Positions 33,203 to 41,939 of a DNA stretch of 64,000 nucleotides are shown in pieces. The translations under genes and the position numbers were made by a program. The DNA is from Streptomyces ficellus (GTDB taxonomy: Bacteria; Actinomycetota; Actinomycetes; Streptomycetales; Streptomycetaceae): positions 1,240,001-1,304,000 of the forward strand of contig NZ_CP034279.1 of the NCBI RefSeq assembly GCF_009739905.1, written 5' to 3'. Positions within the stretch are counted from its first letter, which is position 1. Every line of letters starts with the position of its first letter. The notes beneath the pieces were generated by a model. The model saw nothing but the letters and a program-made list of their open reading frames with translations, ran no database searches and had not been told where the DNA came from.

Positions 33203-35011
33203 CTACGGCCGGCCGGCCGGGTGGACCACCATGGCCGAGCCGCCGCCGCGGCGGGTCTTCTCGGCGGCGGCGAGCCAGCGGCCGTCCGGGAGGCGCTGGA
33301 CGCCGGTCGCGGCGCCGATCTCGGGGTTCTCGCGGAAGGCGTGGCCCAGGGCCTCGAGCTTCGCGCGCAGCGGGCTGTCGTAGAGCGCGGGTTCGAGTTC
33401 CGTGGTCGGCTGGTTGCGCTGGCTGGCGCGCGGGGCGGCGATCGCCTCGACGAGCGGGAGGTCGCGGTCGACCACGCCGGTCAGGGTCTGGAGCACGGTC
33501 GTGATGATGGTCGCGCCGCCCGGCGAGCCGAGGGCCAGGACGGGGCGGTCGCGGTGGTCCAGGACGATCGTGGGCGACATGGAGGAGCGGGGGCGCTTGC
33601 CGGGGCCCGGGAGGTTCGGGTCGTGGACGGCCGGGTCGGCGGGCGCGAAGGAGAAGTCCGTCAGCTCGTTGTTGAGCAGGAAGCCCCGGCCGGGCACGGT
33701 GATGCCGCTGCCGCCGGTGGACTCGATGGTGAGGGTGTAGGCGACGACGTTGCCCCACTTGTCGGACGCGGTCAGGTGGGTGGTGTTCTCGCCCTCGTAC
33801 GTCGTCGGCGCGGCCTTGCCGCCCGTGCCGCACGGCTTGGGCCTGCGCGGGTCGCCGGGGGCGAGCGGGCTCTTCAGCACCGCGTCGTCGCGGATCAGAC
33901 AGGCGCGCGAGTCGGCGAAGCGCTGCGACAGCAGGCCCTTCACGGGTACGTCCTCGAAGGCCGGGTCGCCGACCCACCGGCCGCGGTCGGCGAACGAGAC
34001 GCGGCTGGCCTCGATGAACCGGTGCAGGTACTGCGTCCCGGACAGGGCCGAGAGGTCGGTGCGCTCCAGGATGTTGAGCGCCTCGCCCACGGTCGTGCCG
34101 CCCGACGACGAGGGCGCCATGCCGTAGACGTCCAGGCCGCGGTACGACATCTTGGTCGGCTTGCGCCACACCGTCTCGTAGCGGGCCAGGTCGCGTTCCG
34201 TCAGGTCACCGGCGCGCACGTTGCGCGTGGCGCCGTCCCGTACGGGCGGGTTGCGCACGGTGCGGACGATGTCGCGGGCCAGCTCGCCCCGGTACATCGC
34301 CCCCACGCCCTGGCGGCCCAGTTTCTCGTAGGTGCGCGCGAGATCCGGGTTCTTGAGGGTCGAGCCGACGACGGGCAGCCGCCCGCCCGGAAGGAACAGT
34401 CCGGCCGTGGCGGGGAAGTCCCGGAACCGCGCCTCGTTGGCCTGGGTCTGCGACCGGAACGTGGCGTCGACGGTGAAGCCGTCGCGCGCCAGCCGCTCGG
34501 CCGGCTTGAGCAGGTCCCGCAGCGACTTGCTGCCCCACGCGTCGAGCGCGGTGTCCCAGGTGGCGGGCGTGCCGGGGGCGCCGACGCTCAGCCCGCTGGT
34601 CATGCCCTCCTCGAAGGGGAGGGGCTTGCCGTTCTCGTCGAGGAAGAGCGACGCGTCCGCGGAGAGGGGCGCCGTCTCGCGGCCGTCGATGGTGTGCACG
34701 GTGCGGGTCCTCGCGTCGTAGTACACGAAGTAGCCACCGCCGCCGATGCCCGCCGAGTACGGCTCGGTGACGCCGAGGGCCGCGGCGGTGGCGACCGCCG
34801 CGTCCACGGCGTTGCCGCCGCGCCGCAGCACCTCGATGCCGGCGGCGGACGCGTCGGGGTCCACGCTCGCGACGGCCCCGCCGTGCCCGACCGCCACCGG
34901 TTCCTTGACGGGTGTCGTCCGTTCCGTCGGCGGCGGCGCGGCGGCACCGACGGACAGGACCGTGACGGCGACAGCGGTGAGCGAGACGTTACGTACGTGG
35001 GACCGACGCAT
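33203..35011 (-). CDS. ggt: Gamma-glutamyltransferase, secreted
   Basis: 602-aa exported Ntn-hydrolase cleaving glutathione or other gamma-glutamyl compounds outside the cell. Seen: signal peptide (RRSHVRNVSLTAVAVTVLSVGAAA), GGNAVDAAVATAAALGV, large-subunit PSSSGGTTVGEAL, the nucleophile Thr in GENTTHLTASDKWGNVVAYT, and the small-subunit RPRSSMSPTIVLD and LALGSPGGATIITTVLQ. Together with the cytosolic paralogue at 14416-16209 the window has both types. Monocistronic, divergent from the 35116 gene. Confidence 0.94.
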   Translation of the reverse strand: MRRSHVRNVSLTAVAVTVLSVGAAAPPPTERTTPVKEPVAVGHGGAVASVDPDASAAGIEVLRRGGNAVDAAVATAAALGVTEPYSAGIGGGGYFVYYDARTRTVHTIDGRETAPLSADASLFLDENGKPLPFEEGMTSGLSVGAPGTPATWDTALDAWGSKSLRDLLKPAERLARDGFTVDATFRSQTQANEARFRDFPATAGLFLPGGRLPVVGSTLKNPDLARTYEKLGRQGVGAMYRGELARDIVRTVRNPPVRDGATRNVRAGDLTERDLARYETVWRKPTKMSYRGLDVYGMAPSSSGGTTVGEALNILERTDLSALSGTQYLHRFIEASRVSFADRGRWVGDPAFEDVPVKGLLSQRFADSRACLIRDDAVLKSPLAPGDPRRPKPCGTGGKAAPTTYEGENTTHLTASDKWGNVVAYTLTIESTGGSGITVPGRGFLLNNELTDFSFAPADPAVHDPNLPGPGKRPRSSMSPTIVLDHRDRPVLALGSPGGATIITTVLQTLTGVVDRDLPLVEAIAAPRASQRNQPTTELEPALYDSPLRAKLEALGHAFRENPEIGAATGVQRLPDGRWLAAAEKTRRGGGSAMVVHPAGRP

Positions 35012-35115
35012 CCGTACCTCCAGTCAACGACCGTCCGGGCAGCCTAACTTCGCGGGCAGCACCGTGCCAGGACCGCCTCGAACCACGTTCCGCTCCCCCG
35101 CTACCATGCGCGCCC

Positions 35116-35871
35116 ATGTATGAAGACCTGCTCAACATCGTGCTCGGCGTGGTCGCCACGGGCGTCAGCGCGTCGCTCGGCTGGATGGCCCGCACCGCGC
35201 TGTGGCGCCGCAGGCTCCGCCGCAAGCAGGCCTTCTTCGGGCTGCCCGGCAACGCCGAGTGCCTGCTCGTGGTGAACCGTGAGGCGGGCAGCGAGAGCGC
35301 GGTGCACCGGTTCGACGCGTCCGCGCTGCTGGAGCTGGCGGCGCTGGTGAAGGACTGCGGCGCCCATGCCCGGATCGTGTACCACGACGCCACCCAGCAG
35401 GGCTTCGGCGAGCGCACCGAGTTCTGCCTCGGCGGGCCGTACTCGAACCGGCGGATGGCCGCCCATCTCTCCACGCTGCTCCCGGGCGTCGACGTCAACG
35501 TCGAGCTGGAGCCGGGTCCGGGGCGCGGCGCCTTCACGATCGGCTCGGAGGTCTACCGGATGGACGCGGGTGCGTCCGAGTACGTGGTCCTCGCCCGGCT
35601 CACCGCCGGAGAGGGCGCCCGGCCGGTGTTCCTGTTCTGCGGCCAGCGCGCGATCACCAACCAGGCGGCCACCCGCTACCTGGTGCGCCACCACGAGAAG
35701 CTGGCGCGGAAGCACGGCGCGGACGGCTCCTTCGTGCTGCTGCTGAAGGTCGTCAACTCGCAGGCCTACGGGCCGGATGTCGTCGAGCTGGTGGCGGACG
35801 TGACGCGTGCGGCGCAGGCCCCGGCGTCGCCTGCGGATCCGGACCCGGACGTGGAACCGGCCGCCGGCTAG
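35116..35871 (+). CDS. Membrane-anchored conserved hypothetical protein
   Basis: 251 aa, function unknown. Seen: one N-terminal transmembrane segment (about residues 5-27, LLNIVLGVVATGVSASLGWM), then basic residues (WRRRLRRKQ) and a soluble domain with a mixed alpha/beta pattern (ECLLVVNREAG, YVVLARLTAG, PVFLFCGQRAITN, SFVLLLKVVNS). It fits the widespread actinomycete membrane-tethered proteins with an NTPase-like or nucleotide-sensing fold, but I see no Walker motif. Overlaps the convergent MerR gene by 4 bp. Confidence 0.65.
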   Translation: MYEDLLNIVLGVVATGVSASLGWMARTALWRRRLRRKQAFFGLPGNAECLLVVNREAGSESAVHRFDASALLELAALVKDCGAHARIVYHDATQQGFGERTEFCLGGPYSNRRMAAHLSTLLPGVDVNVELEPGPGRGAFTIGSEVYRMDAGASEYVVLARLTAGEGARPVFLFCGQRAITNQAATRYLVRHHEKLARKHGADGSFVLLLKVVNSQAYGPDVVELVADVTRAAQAPASPADPDPDVEPAAG

Positions 35872-36809
35872 GCCGTGGCGAGCTCGGCGTCCAGCGCCGT
35901 GAGCAGCCAGTCGTGGGCGGTGCCCGGTGTCGGTTCGGGGCGGCCGGAGGCGGGACTGATCAGTACGGCGGTGAGTTCCCAATACCGGTCGATCCGGGGG
36001 TCCGACGCGAGCTGCGCGCTCAGCCGCCGGCGGAAGGCGGAGGTGTCGGGGACGCCGAGCGCACGGGCGTACGCCGTCACGAAGCAGTCGAGCGCCTCGC
36101 CGTCGGACGGGGCGCGTCCGGCCCGGAGTTCGGGTGCCGCCAGCGCGTACGCCTCGGTGAGGCCCTCGTAGAGCACCGCGGGGCGCCAGCCGTCGGCGGT
36201 GCGGTGGGCGGTCGGCTGGCAGAGGACGCCGCTGAGGCAGGGTCCGGAGACGAGGGCGTGCAGCCGGGCGAAGGCCAGGACCTGCTCGGGGGTGGGGTCG
36301 TCGGGCGGCTGGGGCACGGCCTGTTCGAGGAATGAGGACAGCAGCCGGGCCGGGAACCGCGCGGGGAGCCAGCGCTTCCAGAACCGCGCCGGCGCGGCCG
36401 TGCTCGGCGGGGCGGACACGGCGCCGACCAGCCGCAGCCGTTCGGCGCGTTCGCCGGGAGGGCAGTCGCGGAGCAGGTGGAGGGCGGCCTCCCGCCAGCG
36501 CAGGGCGGTCATCTGGGTGCCCAGCTCGCGCAGCCGTCCCGCCACGACGTTCTCCAGCGCGGCGCCGAGCCCGTCGTCCTCGTCGAGGACCACCCGGCCC
36601 ACGTCGGGGACCGGCAGGTCCAGCGCGCGCAGGGAGCGGATCAGGCGCAGCCGGTCGAGCGCGTCGGGGCCGTACCGCCGGTGGCCGCCGGGGCTGCGGG
36701 CCGCCTCGGGCAGCAGACCGCGGTCGGAGTAGAAGCGGACGGTCTTGACGGTGACGCCCGCGTGTTCGGCGAGCTCCCCGATGCTCCACAGGGTGTCGGA
36801 CGGCACCAC
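35868..36809 (-). CDS. MerR-family transcriptional regulator
   Basis: 313 aa. Seen: N-terminal MerR winged helix WSIGELAEHAGVTVKTVRFYSDRG and SPGGHRRYGPDALDRLRLIR, then a coiled dimerisation helix; the long C-terminal part (about 130-310) is a helical sensor without Cys clusters, so a metal ligand is unlikely and an organic effector is more probable. GTG start at 36809 with a GGGAGG site. It is divergent from the tandem hydrolase gene, and the promoter between has the 19-bp spacer typical of MerR targets. Confidence 0.9.
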   Translation of the reverse strand: MVPSDTLWSIGELAEHAGVTVKTVRFYSDRGLLPEAARSPGGHRRYGPDALDRLRLIRSLRALDLPVPDVGRVVLDEDDGLGAALENVVAGRLRELGTQMTALRWREAALHLLRDCPPGERAERLRLVGAVSAPPSTAAPARFWKRWLPARFPARLLSSFLEQAVPQPPDDPTPEQVLAFARLHALVSGPCLSGVLCQPTAHRTADGWRPAVLYEGLTEAYALAAPELRAGRAPSDGEALDCFVTAYARALGVPDTSAFRRRLSAQLASDPRIDRYWELTAVLISPASGRPEPTPGTAHDWLLTALDAELATA

Positions 36810-36840
36810 TTGAACCTCCCTCAGGGGGAGTTCCTACGGT
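36810..36840 (+). promoter_or_regulatory. MerR-type promoter with 19-bp spacer
   Basis: TTGAAC (36810-36815), a 19-bp spacer and TACGGT (36835-36840), directing transcription toward the hydrolase gene at 36903. The spacer holds the dyad CTCCC-TCAGG-GGGAG. MerR proteins activate such over-long spacers by twisting the DNA. The MerR gene on the other strand starts within the -35 region, so autorepression is likely. Confidence 0.72.
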
Positions 36841-36902
36841 ACCGGCGAGCGGGGCGGCCGTGACGGCCGGGCCCGTGGACGGAAGCGTACGAGGAGGGGT
36901 TC

Positions 36903-38432
36903 ATGACGGCGTTCATCCTGGTGCCGGGGGCGCACACGGGCGGCTGGGTCTGGGAGGAGGTGGCGGACCGGCTGCGGCGGGCCGGGGCGCAGGCGTACCC
37001 GGTGACGCTCGTCGGCGAGGGCGCAGACGGGGACGGCGAGGGCGTGAACGGCGGGGGCGCGGACGGCGGCGATCTGGAGAGCCATGTCGCGCGGCTGGTG
37101 CGGCTGATCGACCGGGTGGAGGCCGACGATGTGGTGCTGGTCGGCCACTGCTACGGCATCCACCCGGTGTTCGCGGCCGCCGACCGCCGCCGGGAGCGGA
37201 TCTCGCGGATCGTGCACGTGGACGTGGGCATGCCGCGGGACGGCCGGCCGGCCCTCGACCTGGTGCCGGACCAGGGCCTGCGCGAACGGCTGGCCGCCGG
37301 CGGGGACGGCGACGGGGCGGGCCGGCTCGCGGCACCGTCGCGGGACGCCTGGCACCGCTGGGGCAGCCTGGACGGTGTCCCCGCCGGGGCGCTGGACCGG
37401 CTGGTCCGTGAGGCCGTACCGCAGCCGCTCGATACGCTCACGCAGCCGATGCGGCTGTCCGGGGCGGTCGGCGAACTGCCCACGACCGGCGTCCTGTGCA
37501 CCGGCAACGGCCCCGGCATCGAAACGCTCGAGGCCCTGGCCGCCCTCGGTGACCCGGCCCTGCAGGCGCTCACCGACCCCCGGATCGGGTTCTTCGAACT
37601 GGCCACCGGACACTGGCCGATGCTGTCCGCACCGGACGACCTGGCGGACGCGCTGCTCAAGGCCGCGGCGGGAGGGGGCCACCGGCTCACGCCCGCCGGG
37701 GAACCGCCGCACCTGCGGCCGTTCCTCCTGGACCCGCCCGAGGTCCGTCGGGAGCGGTCCGGCCGGGTGGACCTGTACCTGCCGGACGACCTGGACGAGC
37801 GGCCGGGTCGGCGGCCCGCGGTGGTCCTGGTGCACGGCGGGCCGGTGCCCGAGGGTGCCCGCCCGACGCCCCGGGACTGGCCCGCCTTCACCGGGTACGG
37901 CCGGTACGTGGCCGGGCTCGGGGCGGTCGGGGTGACGGTGGACCACCGGCTGCACGACCTCACCGACTACCCGCGCGCCGCGCAGGACGTGGCGGCCGCG
38001 GTCGACCTGGTGCGCGCCGATCCGCGCGTCGACCCCGACCGGGTGGCGCTGTGGTTCTTCTCGGCGGGCGGGTTGTTGTCGGCGGACTGGCTCTCGGCGC
38101 CGCCGGCGTGGCTGCGGTGTGTCGCGGCGACGTATCCCGTCCTCGCTCCGCTGCCGAGCTGGGGGCTCGGCGGCTCCCGGTTCCACCCGGCCCGGGCGGT
38201 GACCGGGGCGGGGCGGTTGCCGCTGGTACTGACCCGGGTGGAACGTGAGCGTCCCGAGATCGCACGGACGGTCACGGAGTTCCTGGCGGCCGCGGAGAAG
38301 TGCGGGGCCGACGTCGAGGTGGTGGACGTGCCGGACGGCACGCACGGTTTTGAGACCACCGACCACAGCGAGCCGGCCCGCCGGGCGGTGGACCGTGCGG
38401 TCCGCGCGGTCCTCTCCCACCTGACCGCCTGA
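36903..38432 (+). CDS. Tandem alpha/beta-hydrolase fusion (Cys-type plus Ser-type)
   Basis: 509 aa made of two complete alpha/beta-hydrolase domains. First (1-260): VPGAHTGGWVW oxyanion region, nucleophile elbow VLVGHCYG with Cys83 in place of Ser, acid after strand 6, and His237 in ATGHWPML, most like the methylesterase/hydroxynitrile-lyase group. Second (270-509): VLVHGGP at 308-314, elbow WFFSAGG with Ser387, and a final GTHGFE with His, most like dienelactone-hydrolase/prolyl-oligopeptidase-type esterases. The 36 residues between residues 38 and 60 contain an extra Gly/Asp-rich insert. Expressed from the MerR-type promoter. Substrate unknown; no ferredoxin or transporter nearby. Confidence 0.85.
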   Translation: MTAFILVPGAHTGGWVWEEVADRLRRAGAQAYPVTLVGEGADGDGEGVNGGGADGGDLESHVARLVRLIDRVEADDVVLVGHCYGIHPVFAAADRRRERISRIVHVDVGMPRDGRPALDLVPDQGLRERLAAGGDGDGAGRLAAPSRDAWHRWGSLDGVPAGALDRLVREAVPQPLDTLTQPMRLSGAVGELPTTGVLCTGNGPGIETLEALAALGDPALQALTDPRIGFFELATGHWPMLSAPDDLADALLKAAAGGGHRLTPAGEPPHLRPFLLDPPEVRRERSGRVDLYLPDDLDERPGRRPAVVLVHGGPVPEGARPTPRDWPAFTGYGRYVAGLGAVGVTVDHRLHDLTDYPRAAQDVAAAVDLVRADPRVDPDRVALWFFSAGGLLSADWLSAPPAWLRCVAATYPVLAPLPSWGLGGSRFHPARAVTGAGRLPLVLTRVERERPEIARTVTEFLAAAEKCGADVEVVDVPDGTHGFETTDHSEPARRAVDRAVRAVLSHLTA

Positions 38433-38927
38433 CCACCGACCGGCTCGTCCCGCGGCGCGGACCTTCGGGCCCTGCGCCCCGGGGCGGGACGGAGGGCCGG
38501 GAGGCCGAGGGGGACTGGCGGGAGCGCCCGGCGGGCGGGCACCCGGGGCCAAGGCGACCGGGGCCTGCGGGCCCGCACAGGGCATGCGCCCGGCGGGCAC
38601 GGCCCGCCCGGCGGCATGCACGACCGGCGGGCCGACCACGCCCGGTCCCGACGGGCCAGCTGCGCACCCGCGCCGACCGGGCGCCGACCGCCGGCCCCAC
38701 AGCCCACGCGCCCGGCGGCCGCGGGAAGCCCAGCAGCGGCCCGCGCCCGGCCGCAGCACAGCCCAGCGGCATCCACGCCCCCGCAGGCACGCTCCAGCGG
38801 GCGCACCCACCCACCCTCCCGGCGCCCAATCCAACCGGTGGGGGAAATTTCCGGCGCCCCGCAGGCAACCCGGGGCCTGCGTTCGCCCTCTCACTCGGGG
38901 ACGCAGAAACGCATCGGAGGTTCCCAG
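38433..38927. other. 495-bp gene-free region
   Basis: No ORF with actinomycete codon bias is seen. The stretch is very GC-rich with the word CGCCCGGCGG recurring (near 38525, 38588, 38606, 38710) and a GGCGGGC-ACG-GCCCGCC hairpin near 38591-38607, possibly the terminator of the tandem hydrolase gene. The AT-containing palindrome GGAAATTTCC at 38843-38852 stands out against this background about 85 bp before the L,D-transpeptidase start and may belong to its promoter. Confidence 0.55.
38860..38881 (+). promoter_or_regulatory. Hairpin in the leader of the L,D-transpeptidase gene
   Basis: CGCAGGC (38860-38866) pairs with GCCTGCG (38875-38881) around an 8-base AACCCGGG loop, 46 bp before the GTG. 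It may be an operator or leader hairpin. Confidence 0.35.
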
Positions 38928-40115
38928 GTGACCCGCACACGCCCGCGCAGCCCCTTCCGCACCGCCGCCACGGCCGGCACCGCGGTCCTTGCCGCGGCGG
39001 TCCTGACCGCGTGCTCGGGTGGTTCGGGCAGCGCGAAGGCCGACGACAAGGACGCCGCCAAGCCCGACACCCGGATCTCCGTGAACCTCTCCGGCAAGGA
39101 TGCCAAGGCCGGCCAGCCGGTGAAGGTGACCCTGGCGGAGGGCAAGCTCCAGCAGGTCACCGTCACCGACTCCAAGGGCGCCACGCTCGACGGTGCCGTG
39201 TCCTCGGACGGCCGGACCTGGACGTCCGCCCGCAAGGCGGCCCCGGGGACCGCGTACACCGTCGAGGCGCGCTCCGTGGACGGCGGCACGGCGAAGGCGG
39301 ACTTCGCCACGGCCGCGCCCGACAAGGTGAACAAGCTGACGCTGGCCCCCGGCAAGAACACCACGGTCGGCATCGCCCACCCGCTGTCGATCGTCTTCGA
39401 CCACCCGGTGAAGAACAAGGCGGAGGTCGAGAAGCACCTGAAGGTGACGACCTCGAACAACACGACCGGTTCGTGGGGATGGATGGAGGACTGGTCGGGG
39501 AAGACCCGGGTCGACTGGCGGCCGAAGGACTACTGGAAGCCCGGCACCAAGGTCACGCTGAAGGCCGAGCTGAACGGGGTCGACTCGGGCGAGGGCGGCG
39601 GCTGGTTCGTCCGCGACTACACGACCAACGTGACGATAGGGAAGAACCAGCTCGTCAAGGTCGACCTGGACAACCACCGGCTGAAGCTGATGCGGGACGG
39701 CCAGGAGGTCAAGGACATCCCGATGTCGGGCGGTACGCCGGGCGGCGACAAGGCGTCGTGGCGCGGGAAGACGGTGCTGATGTCGAAGGAGGGCACCATC
39801 AACATGCGTTCCGAGACGGTCGGCCTGGGTGACGCGTACGACAAGATGGTCGACTACTCGATGCGGCTGACCTGGTCCGGGATGTACGCGCACGCCGCGC
39901 CGTGGAACGCCCGGTACATGGGCAGCGCCAACAAGAGCTCCGGCTGCATCGGCATGGACACCCCGGACGCCCGCTGGGTGTACGACCAGGTGCAGGTGGG
40001 TGACCCCTTCGAGGTGGAGGGCGGCGACGCCAAGGGCACGCAGGCGCTGAACAACGGCTACGGCGAGTGGAACCTGTCGTGGGCGGACTGGCAGGCGAAG
40101 AGCGCCCTCCGCTGA
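38928..40115 (+). CDS. L,D-transpeptidase lipoprotein
   Basis: Makes 3-3 peptidoglycan cross-links or attaches proteins at the outer face of the membrane. 395 aa from GTG 38928 with GGAGG 7 bases upstream; the open frame to 38616 is not gene-like. Seen: lipobox VLTAC with Cys29, two Ig-like domains (about 50-240, with VTLAEGKLQQVTVTDSKGA), and a YkuD domain from about 245 with VKVDLDNHRLKLMRDGQ and the catalytic ANKSSGCIGM (Cys with the family SxGC), preceded by HAAPWN. The lead order matches Mycobacterium Ldt. Confidence 0.93.
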   Translation: MTRTRPRSPFRTAATAGTAVLAAAVLTACSGGSGSAKADDKDAAKPDTRISVNLSGKDAKAGQPVKVTLAEGKLQQVTVTDSKGATLDGAVSSDGRTWTSARKAAPGTAYTVEARSVDGGTAKADFATAAPDKVNKLTLAPGKNTTVGIAHPLSIVFDHPVKNKAEVEKHLKVTTSNNTTGSWGWMEDWSGKTRVDWRPKDYWKPGTKVTLKAELNGVDSGEGGGWFVRDYTTNVTIGKNQLVKVDLDNHRLKLMRDGQEVKDIPMSGGTPGGDKASWRGKTVLMSKEGTINMRSETVGLGDAYDKMVDYSMRLTWSGMYAHAAPWNARYMGSANKSSGCIGMDTPDARWVYDQVQVGDPFEVEGGDAKGTQALNNGYGEWNLSWADWQAKSALR

Positions 40116-40170
40116 CCGGACGTCGCTGACGCGTCGTCACACGACCTCGCTGACAAGAAGTCCAACAATC

Positions 40171-40211
40171 GTTACCGTGGCGTAACTTACCGACCAGTTA
40201 CCTCCGGTAAG
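40171..40211. promoter_or_regulatory. Overlapping TTACC/GGTAA dyads before the CocE gene
   Basis: Three overlapping inverted repeats occur here: GTTAC-N6-GTAAC (40171-40186), GTAACTTACCGACCAGTTAC (40182-40201; 6-bp arms, N8) and CTTACCG-N12-CGGTAAG (40186-40211). A fourth TTACC follows at 40222. The middle repeat resembles TetR-family operators (TTAC-N8-style dyads). No regulator gene adjacent, so the binding protein is unknown. Confidence 0.5.
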
Positions 40212-40261
40212 CCGCTCGTGGTTACCTTCGGTTCACCCTTCAAGCGAATCGGGAGTGAACC

Positions 40262-41863
40262 GTGGGAGAGCCGCGACGAGCCCTGCGTACCCCCCTCCGT
40301 ACGTCCCTCCGTACGACGACGACCGGTGCCGTTTCCGTCGCCCTGGTGGCGGGAACGGGCCTCGGTCTCGCACCCGCCGCGGCGGCCACGCCCACCGGTC
40401 CACCGGGCATCCGCTTCGTCGACATCGCCGGGGACGGCGGCACCGTACTGAAGGCCAACGTCGTGACCCCCGCCGGTGCCGACGGAACCCGCCGCTTCCC
40501 GGTGATCGTGCTGCCGACCAGCTGGTCCATGCCGCAGGTCGAGTACGTCGCCCAGGCGAAGAAGCTCGCCGACGCCGGTTACGTCGTCGTCAGCTACAAC
40601 TCCCGCGGTTTCTGGCAGTCCGGCGGGCACATCGAGGTCGCCGGTCCGCCGGACGTCGCCGACGCCTCCAAGGTGATCGACTGGGCGCTGGCCAACACGC
40701 CCGCGGACCCCGAGCGGATCGGCATGGCGGGCGTCAGCTACGGCGCCGGGATCAGCCTGCTCGCCGCCGGGCACGACAAGCGCATCAAGGCCGTCGTCGC
40801 GATGAGCGGCTGGGCCGACCTCATCGACTCCATCTACAGCGGCCGCACCCAGCACCGCCAGGCCGCCGCGATGCTCGGCGGCACCGGCTACCTCACCGGC
40901 CGCCCGAGCGCCGAACTCCAGCAGACCCTCAAGGACTTCCTCGCCTCCAACCTCGACAAGGAGGAGGAGATGATCGCGTGGGGCGCCAAGCGCTCCCCCG
41001 CCTTCGCGCTGGACCGGATCAACGCCAACGGCGCCGCCATCATGCTCGGCAACGCCTGGGGCGACACCATCTTCCCGCCCAACCAGTACGCCTCCTTCTA
41101 CGAGAAGCTCACCGGCCCCAAGCGCCTGGAGTTCCGCCCGGGCGACCACGCCACCGCCGAGGCAACCGGCCTGCTGGGCCTGCCCAACGACACCTGGACC
41201 AACGCCCACCGCTGGTTCGACCACCACCTCAAGGGCGCCGACAACGGCATCGACCGCGAGCAGCCCGTACAGCTCGCATCCCGCTCCACCGGCGGCTACG
41301 AGGGCTACCCGGACTGGAAGTCGGTCGGCGCGAACGAACGCAAGATCGCGCTCGCCGGCACCAAGAAGGTGTACGCGAACGTCGATTCGGGCGCGAACGG
41401 CGGCACGGTGATGCTGTCGGGGATCCTCGACCAGTTCCTGAAGCTGCCCCCGGTGGCGTCCATCCCCCTCCTCCCCCGCTCCTTCGCCGCCGTCTGGCAG
41501 TCCGAGCGGTACGACACCGCCCAGCGCGTGCGGGGGACGACGAGGCTGCACACCACGGTCACCTCGAACGAGCCGAGCGGAACGCTGGTCGCGTACCTGT
41601 ACGACGTGGGCCCGCTGGGCGTCGGCAAGCTGGTGAGCAACGCGCCGTACACCTTCCACGACAGGACGCCGGGCCGGCCGTTCGCCGTGGACCTGGAGCT
41701 GTTCTCCACCGCCTACGACGTCCCGGCCGGCCACCGGCTCGCCCTGGTCGTCGACACCGTCGACCCGCTGTACATCGAGCACAACCCGTCCGGCGCGCGG
41801 CTGACCTTCTCCTCGCCGGCGTCCGACCCGTCGTACGTGTCGGTGCCGCTGCGCGAGAAGTGA
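40262..41863 (+). CDS. Secreted CocE/NonD-type (S15-like) hydrolase
   Basis: 533-aa exported serine hydrolase or peptidase. Seen: Arg/Thr-rich n-region then a hydrophobic signal (VSVALVAGTGLGLAPAAA) with cleavage after AAA or AAT; alpha/beta domain with nucleophile Ser159 in AGVSYGAG; an Asp/His end (FRPGDHATAEA with His); and a C-terminal jelly-roll X-Pro-dipeptidyl-peptidase-like domain (about 390-533, FSTAYDVPAGHRLALVVDT). GTG start at 40262. The overlapping dyads at 40171-40211 suggest specific repression. The substrate is a peptide or ester not predictable here. Confidence 0.88.
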   Translation: MGEPRRALRTPLRTSLRTTTTGAVSVALVAGTGLGLAPAAAATPTGPPGIRFVDIAGDGGTVLKANVVTPAGADGTRRFPVIVLPTSWSMPQVEYVAQAKKLADAGYVVVSYNSRGFWQSGGHIEVAGPPDVADASKVIDWALANTPADPERIGMAGVSYGAGISLLAAGHDKRIKAVVAMSGWADLIDSIYSGRTQHRQAAAMLGGTGYLTGRPSAELQQTLKDFLASNLDKEEEMIAWGAKRSPAFALDRINANGAAIMLGNAWGDTIFPPNQYASFYEKLTGPKRLEFRPGDHATAEATGLLGLPNDTWTNAHRWFDHHLKGADNGIDREQPVQLASRSTGGYEGYPDWKSVGANERKIALAGTKKVYANVDSGANGGTVMLSGILDQFLKLPPVASIPLLPRSFAAVWQSERYDTAQRVRGTTRLHTTVTSNEPSGTLVAYLYDVGPLGVGKLVSNAPYTFHDRTPGRPFAVDLELFSTAYDVPAGHRLALVVDTVDPLYIEHNPSGARLTFSSPASDPSYVSVPLREK

Positions 41864-41939
41864 TCTCCGGCCGCTGCCGGGCGGGGCTGGCCCTGCGGGT
41901 CCGTCGGCGTCCCGACCCGCCGCCGCGTCCCCCCGCGCC

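Noticed and set aside
38433..38927. Possible extra gene in the gap before the L,D-transpeptidase
   Set aside because: All open frames are Arg/Pro/Gly-rich shadows without domain features.
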